This document shows, piece after piece, positions 14,795-22,022 of a stretch of 26,982 bases of DNA (position 1 is the stretch's first letter; each line of letters starts with the position of its first letter). Source of the stretch: Bacteroidales bacterium (GTDB taxonomy: Bacteria; Bacteroidota; Bacteroidia; Bacteroidales; F082); the NCBI GenBank assembly GCA_016285355.1, contig JAEEQP010000050.1, positions 1-26,982 on the forward strand, in the 5' to 3' direction. A program made the position numbers and the translations under genes. The notes under the pieces were generated by a model. It had not been told where the DNA came from. It ran no database searches and saw nothing but the letters and a program-made list of their open reading frames with translations.

Positions 14795-15201
14795 CACGCT
14801 TGGAAATTCATGGTGATGTTAACAATGACATCGGGATGCAGCGAGCGGCCCACTGGACAGCTTTCGGCAGCGGCCCAGAGCAAGGACTTCTGCTTCTCGG
14901 TGTATTCCTTGGCGGGGAAGTTGAACACAATGTCGATTTGTCCGATGCGGCGCGGGTCGGCGTTCATGGTCTTCTTCACCGTGTAGGTGGTGCCGTCGAT
15001 GTCGAACTTGTGGCCTTGCGCGCTGATGCCCATGATGGTCATCATACAGCCAGCCAAGGCTGCGCAGGCGAGGTCGGTAGGCGAGAAGGCTTCGCCTTTG
15101 CCGTGGTTATCGGTGGGTGCATCGGTGAGAATGGTGTTGCCCGATTGCACATGGGTCATCTCATTGCGGAGATTGCCTTTGTAAGTTCCTTTGATTGTCA
15201 T
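14794..15201 (-). CDS. OsmC/YhfA-like family protein
   Basis: The 135-residue product has the OsmC-fold signatures: the SPTDLACAALAGCMMT helix with C52 and the ESCPVGRSL motif with C115. These two conserved cysteines form the peroxidatic pair in OsmC and Ohr enzymes that reduce organic hydroperoxides; the YhfA-like branch, to which the compact form here is closer, is less well characterised. It is cytosolic. Its stop codon overlaps the start of the thioesterase gene. The upstream gap of 153 nt is taken up by an inverted-repeat element, and I see no clear promoter box there. Confidence 0.9.
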   Translation of the reverse strand: MTIKGTYKGNLRNEMTHVQSGNTILTDAPTDNHGKGEAFSPTDLACAALAGCMMTIMGISAQGHKFDIDGTTYTVKKTMNADPRRIGQIDIVFNFPAKEYTEKQKSLLWAAAESCPVGRSLHPDVIVNITMNFQA

Positions 15202-15219
15202 GTTTGTCTGTTTTTATCT

Positions 15220-15353
15220 CACAAAACCTGCAAAACCCTCAAAACCTTTTTAGTATGTTGTGGGAAGCACGCCAACCGGCTGCTTCCTGGTGGCGACACG
15301 GTTGTGGAGCCCATGCTTTCTTTGGAGTTTTGCCATGTTTTGTGGGTTTTGTG
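15220..15353. repeat. 134-bp inverted-repeat (MITE-like) intergenic element
   Basis: CACAAAACC at 15220-15228 is repeated inverted as GGTTTTGTG at 15345-15353. Both ends carry further copies of the same core: CAAAACC about every 9 nt on the left and GTTTTG three times on the right. The centre can form a hairpin GGAAGCA/TGCTTCC (15263-15269 and 15281-15287) and a competing CGCCA/TGGCG stem (15270-15274 and 15290-15294). It fills nearly the whole gap between deoC and the OsmC-like gene. No coding capacity and no obvious target duplication are seen. Confidence 0.5.
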
Positions 15354-15354
15354 A

Positions 15355-16194
15355 TTATTGAATTTGTTCCAAAATTAGTCCAGCCAGTCGGCTTGAGCCT
15401 ACGCGGAAGAGGTTCGGGTTGAGCCACTGTTCGCCGAGGATGTTTTTCACTAAATAATAATAGGTGAGGGCATCATTCGGCACCTTCATGCCGCCGGCAG
15501 GCTTGAAGCCAACCTTCTTGCCTGTAGCTTCGTAATATTCCTTGATGGTGTCAATCATGACGATGGCGGCCAAAGGTGTGGCGGCTACTGGAACCTTGCC
15601 TGTCGAGGTTTTGATGAAGTCGGCACCCGCGAGGATGGCGAGTTCGCTGGCCTTGCGGATATTCTGCACGGTCTTCAGTTCGCCTGTCTCAAAGATGACT
15701 TTCAGTTTGGCCTTGTTGCCACAGGTTGCTTTGATGGTCTTGATTTCGTTGAAGACCTCATCGTAGCGCCCCGCAAGGAAAGTACCGCGTGAGATGACCA
15801 TATCCACCTCGTCAGCACCTTCGTTGACACAGTATTCCACCTCCTTGACTTTCAGGTCAAAAGGCATCATACCCGAAGGGAAGGCGCAGGCCACTGTGGC
15901 CACGCGGATGCCACTGCCCTCCAACAATTGTTTGGCCTGACGGATGAAAGGACTGTAAATGCAGATGGCAGGCACGCTGAGATGTGGCTTCTGCTTCGGG
16001 AAAGCTAAAGCCTTCTCGCAGAAGTCCTTTATTTTCGCTTCGTTGTCGAAGGCCTCCAGGGTGGTGAAGTCAATGCTTTGGAAGATGGTTTTCAAGGCTT
16101 CCTTTTCGTGACCTTTTTTCTTTTCTTCACTGACAATCAGTCTGATGCGCTCATTGAGAGCAGCTTCGCTATGGTTGTAGGGTTTGAATTTCAT
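15355..16194 (-). CDS. deoC: deoxyribose-phosphate aldolase
   Basis: The 279-residue product cleaves 2-deoxyribose 5-phosphate to glyceraldehyde 3-phosphate and acetaldehyde in deoxynucleoside catabolism (cytosol). The class I aldolase residues are visible: D131 in DEVDMVI, the Schiff-base lysine K195 in ADFIKTSTGK and K231 in GFKPAGGMK. Their spacing matches the E. coli enzyme (D102, K167, K201). The N-terminal extension of about 30 residues before the barrel is usual in Bacteroidetes DeoC. A good -7 box lies 24 nt upstream. No other nucleoside-catabolism gene is adjacent. Confidence 0.96.
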   Translation of the reverse strand: MKFKPYNHSEAALNERIRLIVSEEKKKGHEKEALKTIFQSIDFTTLEAFDNEAKIKDFCEKALAFPKQKPHLSVPAICIYSPFIRQAKQLLEGSGIRVATVACAFPSGMMPFDLKVKEVEYCVNEGADEVDMVISRGTFLAGRYDEVFNEIKTIKATCGNKAKLKVIFETGELKTVQNIRKASELAILAGADFIKTSTGKVPVAATPLAAIVMIDTIKEYYEATGKKVGFKPAGGMKVPNDALTYYYLVKNILGEQWLNPNLFRVGSSRLAGLILEQIQ

Positions 16195-16217
16195 GATGGT
16201 TTTGTTTGATTATGCTG

Positions 16218-16225
16218 CAAAATTA
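16218..16225 (-). promoter_or_regulatory. -7 box (TAATTTTG) for deoC
   Basis: The minus strand reads TAATTTTG, an exact TAnnTTTG match, ending 23 nt before the deoC start. This spacing equals that of the other boxes. Confidence 0.55.
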
Positions 16226-16266
16226 GACAAAATATGCGGAAATTTTACAGGAAGCAATAAAAACTA

Positions 16267-16274
16267 TACTTTTG
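16267..16274 (+). promoter_or_regulatory. -7 box (TACTTTTG) for the DUF2807 lipoprotein gene
   Basis: TACTTTTG matches TAnnTTTG exactly and lies 79 nt before the ATG at 16354, giving a leader of about 70 nt. It forms a divergent pair with the deoC box, 41 nt away. Confidence 0.55.
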
Positions 16275-16353
16275 TCGTTGAATATGCAATTTTATTATTA
16301 ACTCATCAATTAAAACCGATGCCCCAATGGTATATAACAGCGGTCAAATTGAA

Positions 16354-17202
16354 ATGAAAAAGTATTTGATTGTCCTTTCAACCCTTGTCTTGTTTGCCTT
16401 TAGCAGTTGCACTAAAATCATGCTTTCAGGCAACAACGTCACGAAAGAATTCAGTATTGAAGGCTCCTACACAGAACTCTGTGTGGAGAATGCGTTTGAT
16501 GTTACTGTCAGCGATGCGGTGAGTCAAATCACTGTCACGACAGACGAGAACGTTATGCCTAAAGTTAGGGTTGAGAAAAAAGGTGAAAAGGTGAGAATCT
16601 ATCTTAAGCCTTTGACTGTCAATGCGGGAATGGATTTGAAAGTGATCCTGCCTGATAATGGCGAATTGAAGCGCGTCGAGCTTTCGGGAGCTTCAAAGTT
16701 TCATTCCAGCTATGGTCTTATGAATAAAAAGATTGAAGTCAATTTGTCTGGTGCTTCGGACTTTTATTGCGATGTTTTTGCTGACGAAATTGGCATTGAG
16801 ATGTCTGGTGCTTCGAATTTCTTTGGAGAGATGAGTGCTGACGAAATCGACATGAATTTGTCGGGTGCTTCCAAGATTAAGAGCACTTTGGTCGCTTACG
16901 AACTTGACCTCGACATGTCTGGTGCTTCTGATGCCACGCTTGAAGGCGAAGTTGACAAACTTGACATTGATTTGAGCGGTGCCAGTAGTATCATCAAGCA
17001 GGTGGTTGGGGGATGTTATGCTTTTGCATGCGGCCAGTGCGAAGGCACAATGTCGGGCTCAAGCGAAGCTTACATCCATTGCGATGGCAACATTAAAGTC
17101 GAACTTTCAGGTGGCAGCGAACTGCACTTTACTGGTAATGGCAATCCTGCCGACAGCAGCACCTCTAGTGGCTCAGACATCATTCACGATGTGAATCCGT
17201 AA
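16354..17202 (+). CDS. DUF2807 (GIN domain) lipoprotein with LSGAS beta-solenoid
   Basis: The 282-residue product starts at the ATG at 16354 with a lipoprotein signal (FSSC19); an upstream in-frame ATG adds nine residues before it. Residues 30-115 form the strand-rich first half of DUF2807 (ENAFDVTVSD, then MDLKVILPDN). From about 115 to 215 a 19-21-residue unit is repeated about six times, each starting with LSGAS or MSGAS (VELSGASKFHS, VNLSGASDFYC, IEMSGASNFFG, MNLSGASKIKS, LDMSGASDATL, IDLSGASSIIK), a right-handed solenoid pattern. Two degenerate turns (TMSGSSEAYI, ELSGGSELHF) follow, then a Ser/Thr-rich tail. Family members are outer-surface proteins sometimes called putative adhesins; no partner is known. 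The gene ends 1 nt before the convergent malQ stop. Confidence 0.88.
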   Translation: MKKYLIVLSTLVLFAFSSCTKIMLSGNNVTKEFSIEGSYTELCVENAFDVTVSDAVSQITVTTDENVMPKVRVEKKGEKVRIYLKPLTVNAGMDLKVILPDNGELKRVELSGASKFHSSYGLMNKKIEVNLSGASDFYCDVFADEIGIEMSGASNFFGEMSADEIDMNLSGASKIKSTLVAYELDLDMSGASDATLEGEVDKLDIDLSGASSIIKQVVGGCYAFACGQCEGTMSGSSEAYIHCDGNIKVELSGGSELHFTGNGNPADSSTSSGSDIIHDVNP

Positions 17203-17203
17203 G

Positions 17204-19141
17204 TCATAATGTTTCCAACGGCATCCGCATCCGCCATTTCCACTGGTTTTTGGCATTTGCAGGCACATTGATTTGGTCGTCCATTGGATTGGGCGACCAA
17301 TTTTTTTCGTCCCTGTCCAACAGGTCTTGCAGCGGATAGATGTTCCATTTCGATGGGCTGTCAAAGTGCTTGTCCATCACTTTTTTGATGGTCTTGGAAG
17401 TGATTTTTCGGTCGTCGAAGTCGAGGCTGTCCAAGAACTGGCGCGTACGAACGCGGTCTTCGGCCAACCAGCCGCGCAAGGTGGGCATGTCGTGGGTGCC
17501 GGTGGTGTAGACACAGTTTTCGGGCAGGTCTTCAGTCTGCACAAATTGGTGACCAAACACCTTAGGCATGCGCTGCACTTCAAGGCTCATGATACCCAAC
17601 TCTTGCATCACCTCAGGCACACAGGCGGGAATCATACCCAAATCCTCTCCGCAAGCCACCATTTTTGTTGCATTGACCAAAGCGGGCAATTTCTCCAAAG
17701 CTTTCTGCTTCCAAAACTCGTTGTGGCGGTGGTAGTAGAAGTCCTCATAAATGCAATCGATGGCCTGTTTTTGGTCGTCAGGCAGGATTTGATAAACTTT
17801 GGTCTTTTGCAACTCGATGCGGGGGATGTATTTGTCTTTCTCGTTTGGGTCAGTGATGAAAAGCGTGTCCACGCCTTTTTTCACATGTTTGCTTTTGATG
17901 AAACGGAAACCTTTGTCTTCGATTTCTTCTGCACCCAATGGCAGAGTAGGGCTAAAATGCCCCAGCAAACCTGATTTAGCGGTCTTTGGGATTTCCCAGA
18001 TGCGGAAGAAGCCCAAAATATGGTCGATGCGGTAGGCATCAAAGTAGCGGGCCATCACTTGCAGGCGGCGTTGCCACCAGGCGTAGTTGTCTTTGGCCAT
18101 TGCTTCCCAGTTGTAGGAAGGGAAGCCCCAGTTTTGTCCTTCGGCGGAGAAGTCATCGGGCGGCGCACCTACTTGCACATCAAGGTTAAACAGGTCGGGA
18201 TGGGATTTCACATCCACACCTGAAGGATTTACACCGATAGGAATGTCGCCTTTCAGCAGTATGCCCTTGTCGTGCAAGGCTTTGACCGCCTCGCGCAGCT
18301 GCTTGTCGCAGTGGTATTGCAGGAAAAGGTGGATTTCCGTGCCGTTGCCGTCGCGCTCGGCGCAATATTGGGCATAGTCGGGCAGCCAGTCTTCGTTTTC
18401 TTTGACAAATTGCTGAAAACCGTGGCTGTTTTTCAGCGTTTCCCATTGTTGCTCGAAGGCGATTTGGAAATATTTCCATTTGGCTTTCAGCACTTTGGGA
18501 TAATCAACGAAAGTGTTTTTGTTGAGGCGCTTTTGCATCGCCCCTAATGCAGTTATGTCATTCCCTTGGGAATCTATAGATGCATTAGGGGTGATGCTTA
18601 ATAAAGTATTGATATTCAGATAAACTGGATTCAACGCAAAAGCCGAAATAGCATTATAAGGATAAGAATCGCGCCAGTCATAATGTGCCGTCGTGTCGTT
18701 GATGGGCAGAATCTGGATGATTCTCAGTCCATTGGCCACACACCAATCGCCCAATTTGGGCAGGTCAGCAAACTCGCCAATGCCAAAATCATCCTCTGTG
18801 CGCAGGCTGAACAGCGGCACAGCCACGCCTTTCATGGTTTGCCGTTCGGTGAGGCCGAACCAATCCCACACGCGGTCTTTGCCCTCGGGCAGGATGCGGT
18901 TGGGGCCGTCCTCCCAACGGATTTGTTTGTTTTCGCGGATGAAATATTTGTATTCGGTCGGTTGCGGTAGAGACGCACGGCCGTGCGTCTCTACCACAGA
19001 GACCGACCAAATGCCAGGCCCATCATAATGCATCTTTACGGCCTTATTGGGATTCCAAAGGCCTAATTCTGAGGTATTTCCTGTGAGGAACAATTCCTCG
19101 CCCCAACGGCTGTTGTATCTTAATCGAAATAGTGTTTTCAT
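17204..19141 (-). CDS. malQ: 4-alpha-glucanotransferase (GH77) with one CBM20
   Basis: The 645-residue product transfers alpha-1,4-glucan segments in maltodextrin and glycogen metabolism. Residues 1-95 form a starch-binding CBM20 (RWGEELFLTGNTSELGLWNP), and about 100-645 the GH77 barrel. The catalytic residues are present: D373 in YRIDHILGFF, E499 in CGEDLGMIP and D551 in TTGTHDMPTLRGW. As I recall, Bacteroides MalQ proteins often carry two CBM20 domains and are longer; this one has one. Two palindromic DNA elements sit in frame inside the gene, encoding residues 49-59 (VVETHGRASLP) and 182-203. Neither touches a catalytic motif. The gene starts 18 nt after the stop of the propeller gene upstream and is probably co-transcribed with it. 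Confidence 0.95.
   Translation of the reverse strand: MKTLFRLRYNSRWGEELFLTGNTSELGLWNPNKAVKMHYDGPGIWSVSVVETHGRASLPQPTEYKYFIRENKQIRWEDGPNRILPEGKDRVWDWFGLTERQTMKGVAVPLFSLRTEDDFGIGEFADLPKLGDWCVANGLRIIQILPINDTTAHYDWRDSYPYNAISAFALNPVYLNINTLLSITPNASIDSQGNDITALGAMQKRLNKNTFVDYPKVLKAKWKYFQIAFEQQWETLKNSHGFQQFVKENEDWLPDYAQYCAERDGNGTEIHLFLQYHCDKQLREAVKALHDKGILLKGDIPIGVNPSGVDVKSHPDLFNLDVQVGAPPDDFSAEGQNWGFPSYNWEAMAKDNYAWWQRRLQVMARYFDAYRIDHILGFFRIWEIPKTAKSGLLGHFSPTLPLGAEEIEDKGFRFIKSKHVKKGVDTLFITDPNEKDKYIPRIELQKTKVYQILPDDQKQAIDCIYEDFYYHRHNEFWKQKALEKLPALVNATKMVACGEDLGMIPACVPEVMQELGIMSLEVQRMPKVFGHQFVQTEDLPENCVYTTGTHDMPTLRGWLAEDRVRTRQFLDSLDFDDRKITSKTIKKVMDKHFDSPSKWNIYPLQDLLDRDEKNWSPNPMDDQINVPANAKNQWKWRMRMPLETL
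18535..18597. repeat. 63-bp in-frame hairpin element within malQ
   Basis: GCATCGCCCCTAATGCA (18535-18551) pairs with TGCATTAGGGGTGATGC (18581-18597): 17 bp with one G-T pair, around 29 nt that hold a smaller palindrome, ATTCCC-TT-GGGAAT (18560-18573). The length is 21 codons and encodes residues 182-203 of MalQ, between the YPYNAISAFALNPVYLN motif and the QKRLN helix, a place where family members vary in length. Confidence 0.72.
18966..18995. repeat. perfect 30-bp palindrome within malQ
   Basis: The left half GGTAGAGACGCACGG (18966-18980) is followed directly by its exact reverse complement (18981-18995), with no spacer. The element is ten codons long and encodes residues 49-59 of MalQ (VVETHGRASLP) inside the CBM20, in a loop before the PTEYKYFI strand. 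I recall the core GAGACGCACGG/CCGTGCGTCTC as a dispersed palindrome in Bacteroidetes DNA, but have not searched. Confidence 0.92.
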
Positions 19142-19159
19142 GCCGCAAAGGTACGGCTT

Positions 19160-20608
19160 TTATTCTATCTTCATCCGATTAATCACCCCGCGATTGCTCC
19201 CCGAATCGAAAAACACGCTGTAAGCATAGCCGCCATGCACCTTGAAAACCTTGGGATAAATCTTTTTGCTGGATTTTTGTCCCATGCCAACTGTGCCCGT
19301 TTCGGGGTCGTAGAGGCCGATGTAACTTAATCCGTCGTCCACGAACAGACCGTATGTTTTGCCCGTGGCTTTATCGGTGAGGAATTCGTTTTGGAAAAAC
19401 TGCTCTCCCGAAGTGATTTTCAGAGGTCGTCTTTTCGCCACTTTGAAGTCGGGACCGATTTCCACGATTTCACGATTGTCGAGGCCGACGAATTGAAGCA
19501 TGCCGTTGACTTTCAAGGGGACAATCTGGTATTCCTTTTTGGCCAGCATGGAGCAATACCATTGTATCATCCCAAGCAAGGTTGGGGTTTCTGCCAAGCG
19601 TACTAAATTTCCGTCCCAAGTTCCCTCGTTAATGAGGTCGATGCCCGGGCTTCCTCGTTCCGCTTTTTTGATGCTCATGGAGGTTATGCTTTCTCCTTCC
19701 CTGTCGCCATTTTCCACATAGCTAGACTCGATGGTGTAGTTCTCTGCCATCGCTTGATGGTATTCGTTTTGTATCTTCATCCATTGCGACTGGCAGGCGC
19801 GGTAGCCTAGGGTGTCGATGAAACTACACAGGTACTGTGGCTTTTCCATCGAACCGTCTTTCATCACATACAAGAAGTCTTGGCTCTTGCCATGGTTGAA
19901 TTTGAGCCAATAGAGACCACGGTCGTGCACAATTGTCCTGACGATGTAAGCCCCGTTATACTCGCATACGATTTTAAGCAGTTTATTACGATAGTCGTCG
20001 CGTGAGAAGGTGGAAACAGGTTGAATGCTTTGTTTTTCATCCAGATACACCTGCAAGCAACTATCCTGCCCAACGAGGATAAGGTCGTTGAAAGCGTCAA
20101 TGTGCAGTTTCTCAAAGAGTTGGTCGAAGTCCTTGCGAGCTTGTTCTATGCCTTCGGTGTCGAGGACGACCATTGATGAAGTCTTGGGCTTGTTCTCCAA
20201 AAGGTAGATTTTCCCATCCAAAAATGAGATGTCTGCGATGTTGCGGTTGGAACCAGAGCGGTAAAAGTCTTTGCTTGCCGTAACGCCAACTTCCTGAAGG
20301 TCATAACTCATCTTGTGCATACGGAAACTGATGTTGATGGAATCGCGCTGCAACTGCTTCGGTGTGAGGCTCACAACCGTGTCTTGATAGCCGATGCAGG
20401 AATAATACAGGTTGACGGTCTTCGTGCGGTCATAGATGGGCAACTCGTAAAGGCCTTTCGTGTCGGTGCTGGTGCCGTAGGGCGTATTGACGATGCTGAT
20501 GTTCACGTTCTCCACGCCAAGGTTACCGTAAATGGTAGTTTTGGTTTGGGCGAAGAGGGAGGAGGAAAACAAAGCGATAAGCAAGGCTAAAATAGAAATT
20601 TTCTTCAT
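19160..20608 (-). CDS. secreted protein with CarboxypepD_reg-like domain and 6-bladed beta-propeller
   Basis: The 482-residue product has a signal peptide (cut after LFAQ, about 21). A carboxypeptidase-regulatory-like beta-sandwich covers about 24-100 (GVENVNISIVNTPYGTSTD, GLYELPI, YYSCIGYQDTVV) and ends with LQEVGVTASKD, like the end of the domain in SusC-type receptors. Instead of a TonB plug, a propeller follows (about 110-482: ISFLDGKIYLLEN, MVVLDTEGIEQ, LNKV-like strand repeats, GLSYIGLYDPETG). The likely place is the periplasm or outer membrane surface. It shares its architecture with the gene at 22023. It is the promoter-proximal partner of malQ, though no functional link to starch is visible. 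The ligand is unknown. Confidence 0.72.
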   Translation of the reverse strand: MKKISILALLIALFSSSLFAQTKTTIYGNLGVENVNISIVNTPYGTSTDTKGLYELPIYDRTKTVNLYYSCIGYQDTVVSLTPKQLQRDSINISFRMHKMSYDLQEVGVTASKDFYRSGSNRNIADISFLDGKIYLLENKPKTSSMVVLDTEGIEQARKDFDQLFEKLHIDAFNDLILVGQDSCLQVYLDEKQSIQPVSTFSRDDYRNKLLKIVCEYNGAYIVRTIVHDRGLYWLKFNHGKSQDFLYVMKDGSMEKPQYLCSFIDTLGYRACQSQWMKIQNEYHQAMAENYTIESSYVENGDREGESITSMSIKKAERGSPGIDLINEGTWDGNLVRLAETPTLLGMIQWYCSMLAKKEYQIVPLKVNGMLQFVGLDNREIVEIGPDFKVAKRRPLKITSGEQFFQNEFLTDKATGKTYGLFVDDGLSYIGLYDPETGTVGMGQKSSKKIYPKVFKVHGGYAYSVFFDSGSNRGVINRMKIE

Positions 20609-20633
20609 AGAGCAGATTTTTAAAGGTTAAAAT

Positions 20634-20679
20634 GCATAAATCACATGTTGAACCATGCAAAAATCATACCGATTTATGC
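20634..20679 (-). terminator. inverted repeat after the erythromycin-esterase-like gene
   Basis: GCATAAATC (20634-20642) and GATTTATGC (20671-20679) form a 9-bp stem around 28 nt, right after the stop codon of the gene at 20681 and followed on the minus strand by ATTTTAA. The long loop and weak T-run make it a poor terminator; an operator for the propeller gene downstream is the alternative. Confidence 0.35.
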
Positions 20680-20680
20680 T

Positions 20681-21931
20681 TTATCGTATACCAATCTCAT
20701 GCGCTTTGTGATTCTCTTTCATGTAAAAAATGCCGTTGAAAGCCTTCGCCCATTGGCCAGGCTTGCAGTCATAGCCCAATATGATGCTATTGAAAACCAT
20801 ATCAGCCCAATCTTTCTTTCGGCTCAAATCGCAAAAGCCATACTCCATCCCAAGCTGCCTCAATTGGAACTCCATCGATGTTGAGTCAGGTACAATCGCC
20901 GTGCTGTCATTCGTATAGAAATAGCCCTCGCTACCTCCTCCAGAAGTGAATGCCAAGGAATACACTTGCCCGGGGAAAGCCTTTTCGAGATGCTCACCAC
21001 AAAGCACATATTTGTTGTACAAATCCGGGTCAGGCTCCTTGCCGTAATTGATTTGACTGATTTGCTTGGCTCCATGGAAGTTGGCCGTCCAGATGATGAC
21101 CTTTCTTTCGGGGAAGTGGTTCAAATACCATATCACATTCTCGGCCATTTGTCTATCGCGGATGTTGATGCCTTCGTTTTGTGCATCCCATTCGGTGAAT
21201 CCCAACCTAATCTGTCCTGAAAACGCCAAAGCGTTGTCAATGGCCATGTCAAGGATGGCTTTTTTCTCCAAGTCGGTTTCGTCTTCCAACGCTTCCCGAA
21301 TCTGGTTCATCTTTGCATCAAAATAGTCTAATTCGTTGTCGGTCAAAGTGGTGCCCATCCCTATGATGCGGTCGTGAATAGTCATCAGGGAGTCAAAGGT
21401 GTTTCCTTTCAACACATTTGAAACACTTGGCGAAGAAGCCATCAAATAAGGAATAAGGAAATAGTCACTCAAAGACGGCTGGCAATCCATGCCCCAATAC
21501 CTCACCTTGCCGCTGCGCATGGCATTCACCAGAGAGGAGGCCTCTTTCGTTTGGCTCCACAAGGCATACCAGCAATTGGCGACATCAAGATAGTTGCTGT
21601 CGATGCATAGTGGCGGCAGAACGTCCTGCAATACAGCACCATCAAGGAAACCCATGCCTTCCAACACCACATCATATTCATTATTCGCGTTGAGGTATTC
21701 AATCAGTTCCGATTTAATCTCAAAGGTTCTTCCGTCGGCGTGTCCAGCCTCGCCCAAAATCACGATGCGCTTGTCTTTGACAGCGTTTTTAATTGGCTCA
21801 AAGCTGGCCGGTTCGTCCGAAAAAGCCATGAATTCATTGGCGATTTGTTGCTCGGATGTTTTCGTTCCGCAAGAGGCAAGCACCCCAAGCAGCCATGCAA
21901 CTGTAATGATAAGTGTTCTTTTCAAGATCAT
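20681..21931 (-). CDS. erythromycin esterase-like lipoprotein
   Basis: The 416-residue product has a lipoprotein signal (VLASC21). The Ere-family motifs are present: ILGEAGHADGRTFEIKSELIEYL (58-80, with E61, H64 and E71, counterparts of the EreB catalytic E43/H46 region), RDRQMAENVIWYL (258-270) and IIWTANFHGAK (279-289, H286). Most members of this family are not antibiotic esterases, and many hydrolases of unknown substrate share the fold, so resistance should not be inferred. The membrane anchoring fits a periplasmic or outer-membrane enzyme. It lies between two similar propeller genes on the same strand, 72 and 91 nt from each, and may share their regulation. Confidence 0.82.
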   Translation of the reverse strand: MILKRTLIITVAWLLGVLASCGTKTSEQQIANEFMAFSDEPASFEPIKNAVKDKRIVILGEAGHADGRTFEIKSELIEYLNANNEYDVVLEGMGFLDGAVLQDVLPPLCIDSNYLDVANCWYALWSQTKEASSLVNAMRSGKVRYWGMDCQPSLSDYFLIPYLMASSPSVSNVLKGNTFDSLMTIHDRIIGMGTTLTDNELDYFDAKMNQIREALEDETDLEKKAILDMAIDNALAFSGQIRLGFTEWDAQNEGINIRDRQMAENVIWYLNHFPERKVIIWTANFHGAKQISQINYGKEPDPDLYNKYVLCGEHLEKAFPGQVYSLAFTSGGGSEGYFYTNDSTAIVPDSTSMEFQLRQLGMEYGFCDLSRKKDWADMVFNSIILGYDCKPGQWAKAFNGIFYMKENHKAHEIGIR

Positions 21932-22022
21932 GTATTTATTGGTTTTATTTATTCAATCCACAAACAAGCTTCGTCAGTCCAATACGTGCCGCTGCTGTAT
22001 GCATCATCACAACACAAATAAA

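Noticed and set aside
15195..15427. Small open frames on both strands across the deoC-OsmC gap
   Set aside because: They run across the inverted-repeat element and into deoC; composition is unlike protein.
16680..17130. Repeated DNA string resembling a CRISPR-like array
   Set aside because: The repeats are in-frame coding units of the LSGAS solenoid with no constant spacer pattern.
18535..18995. Palindromes in malQ as terminators or sign of a pseudogene
   Set aside because: The reading frame is intact, all three catalytic residues are present, and neither element has a T-run.
20681..21931. Macrolide resistance gene
   Set aside because: The Ere-family motifs are present, but most members of this family are not antibiotic esterases and no mobile or resistance context is seen.
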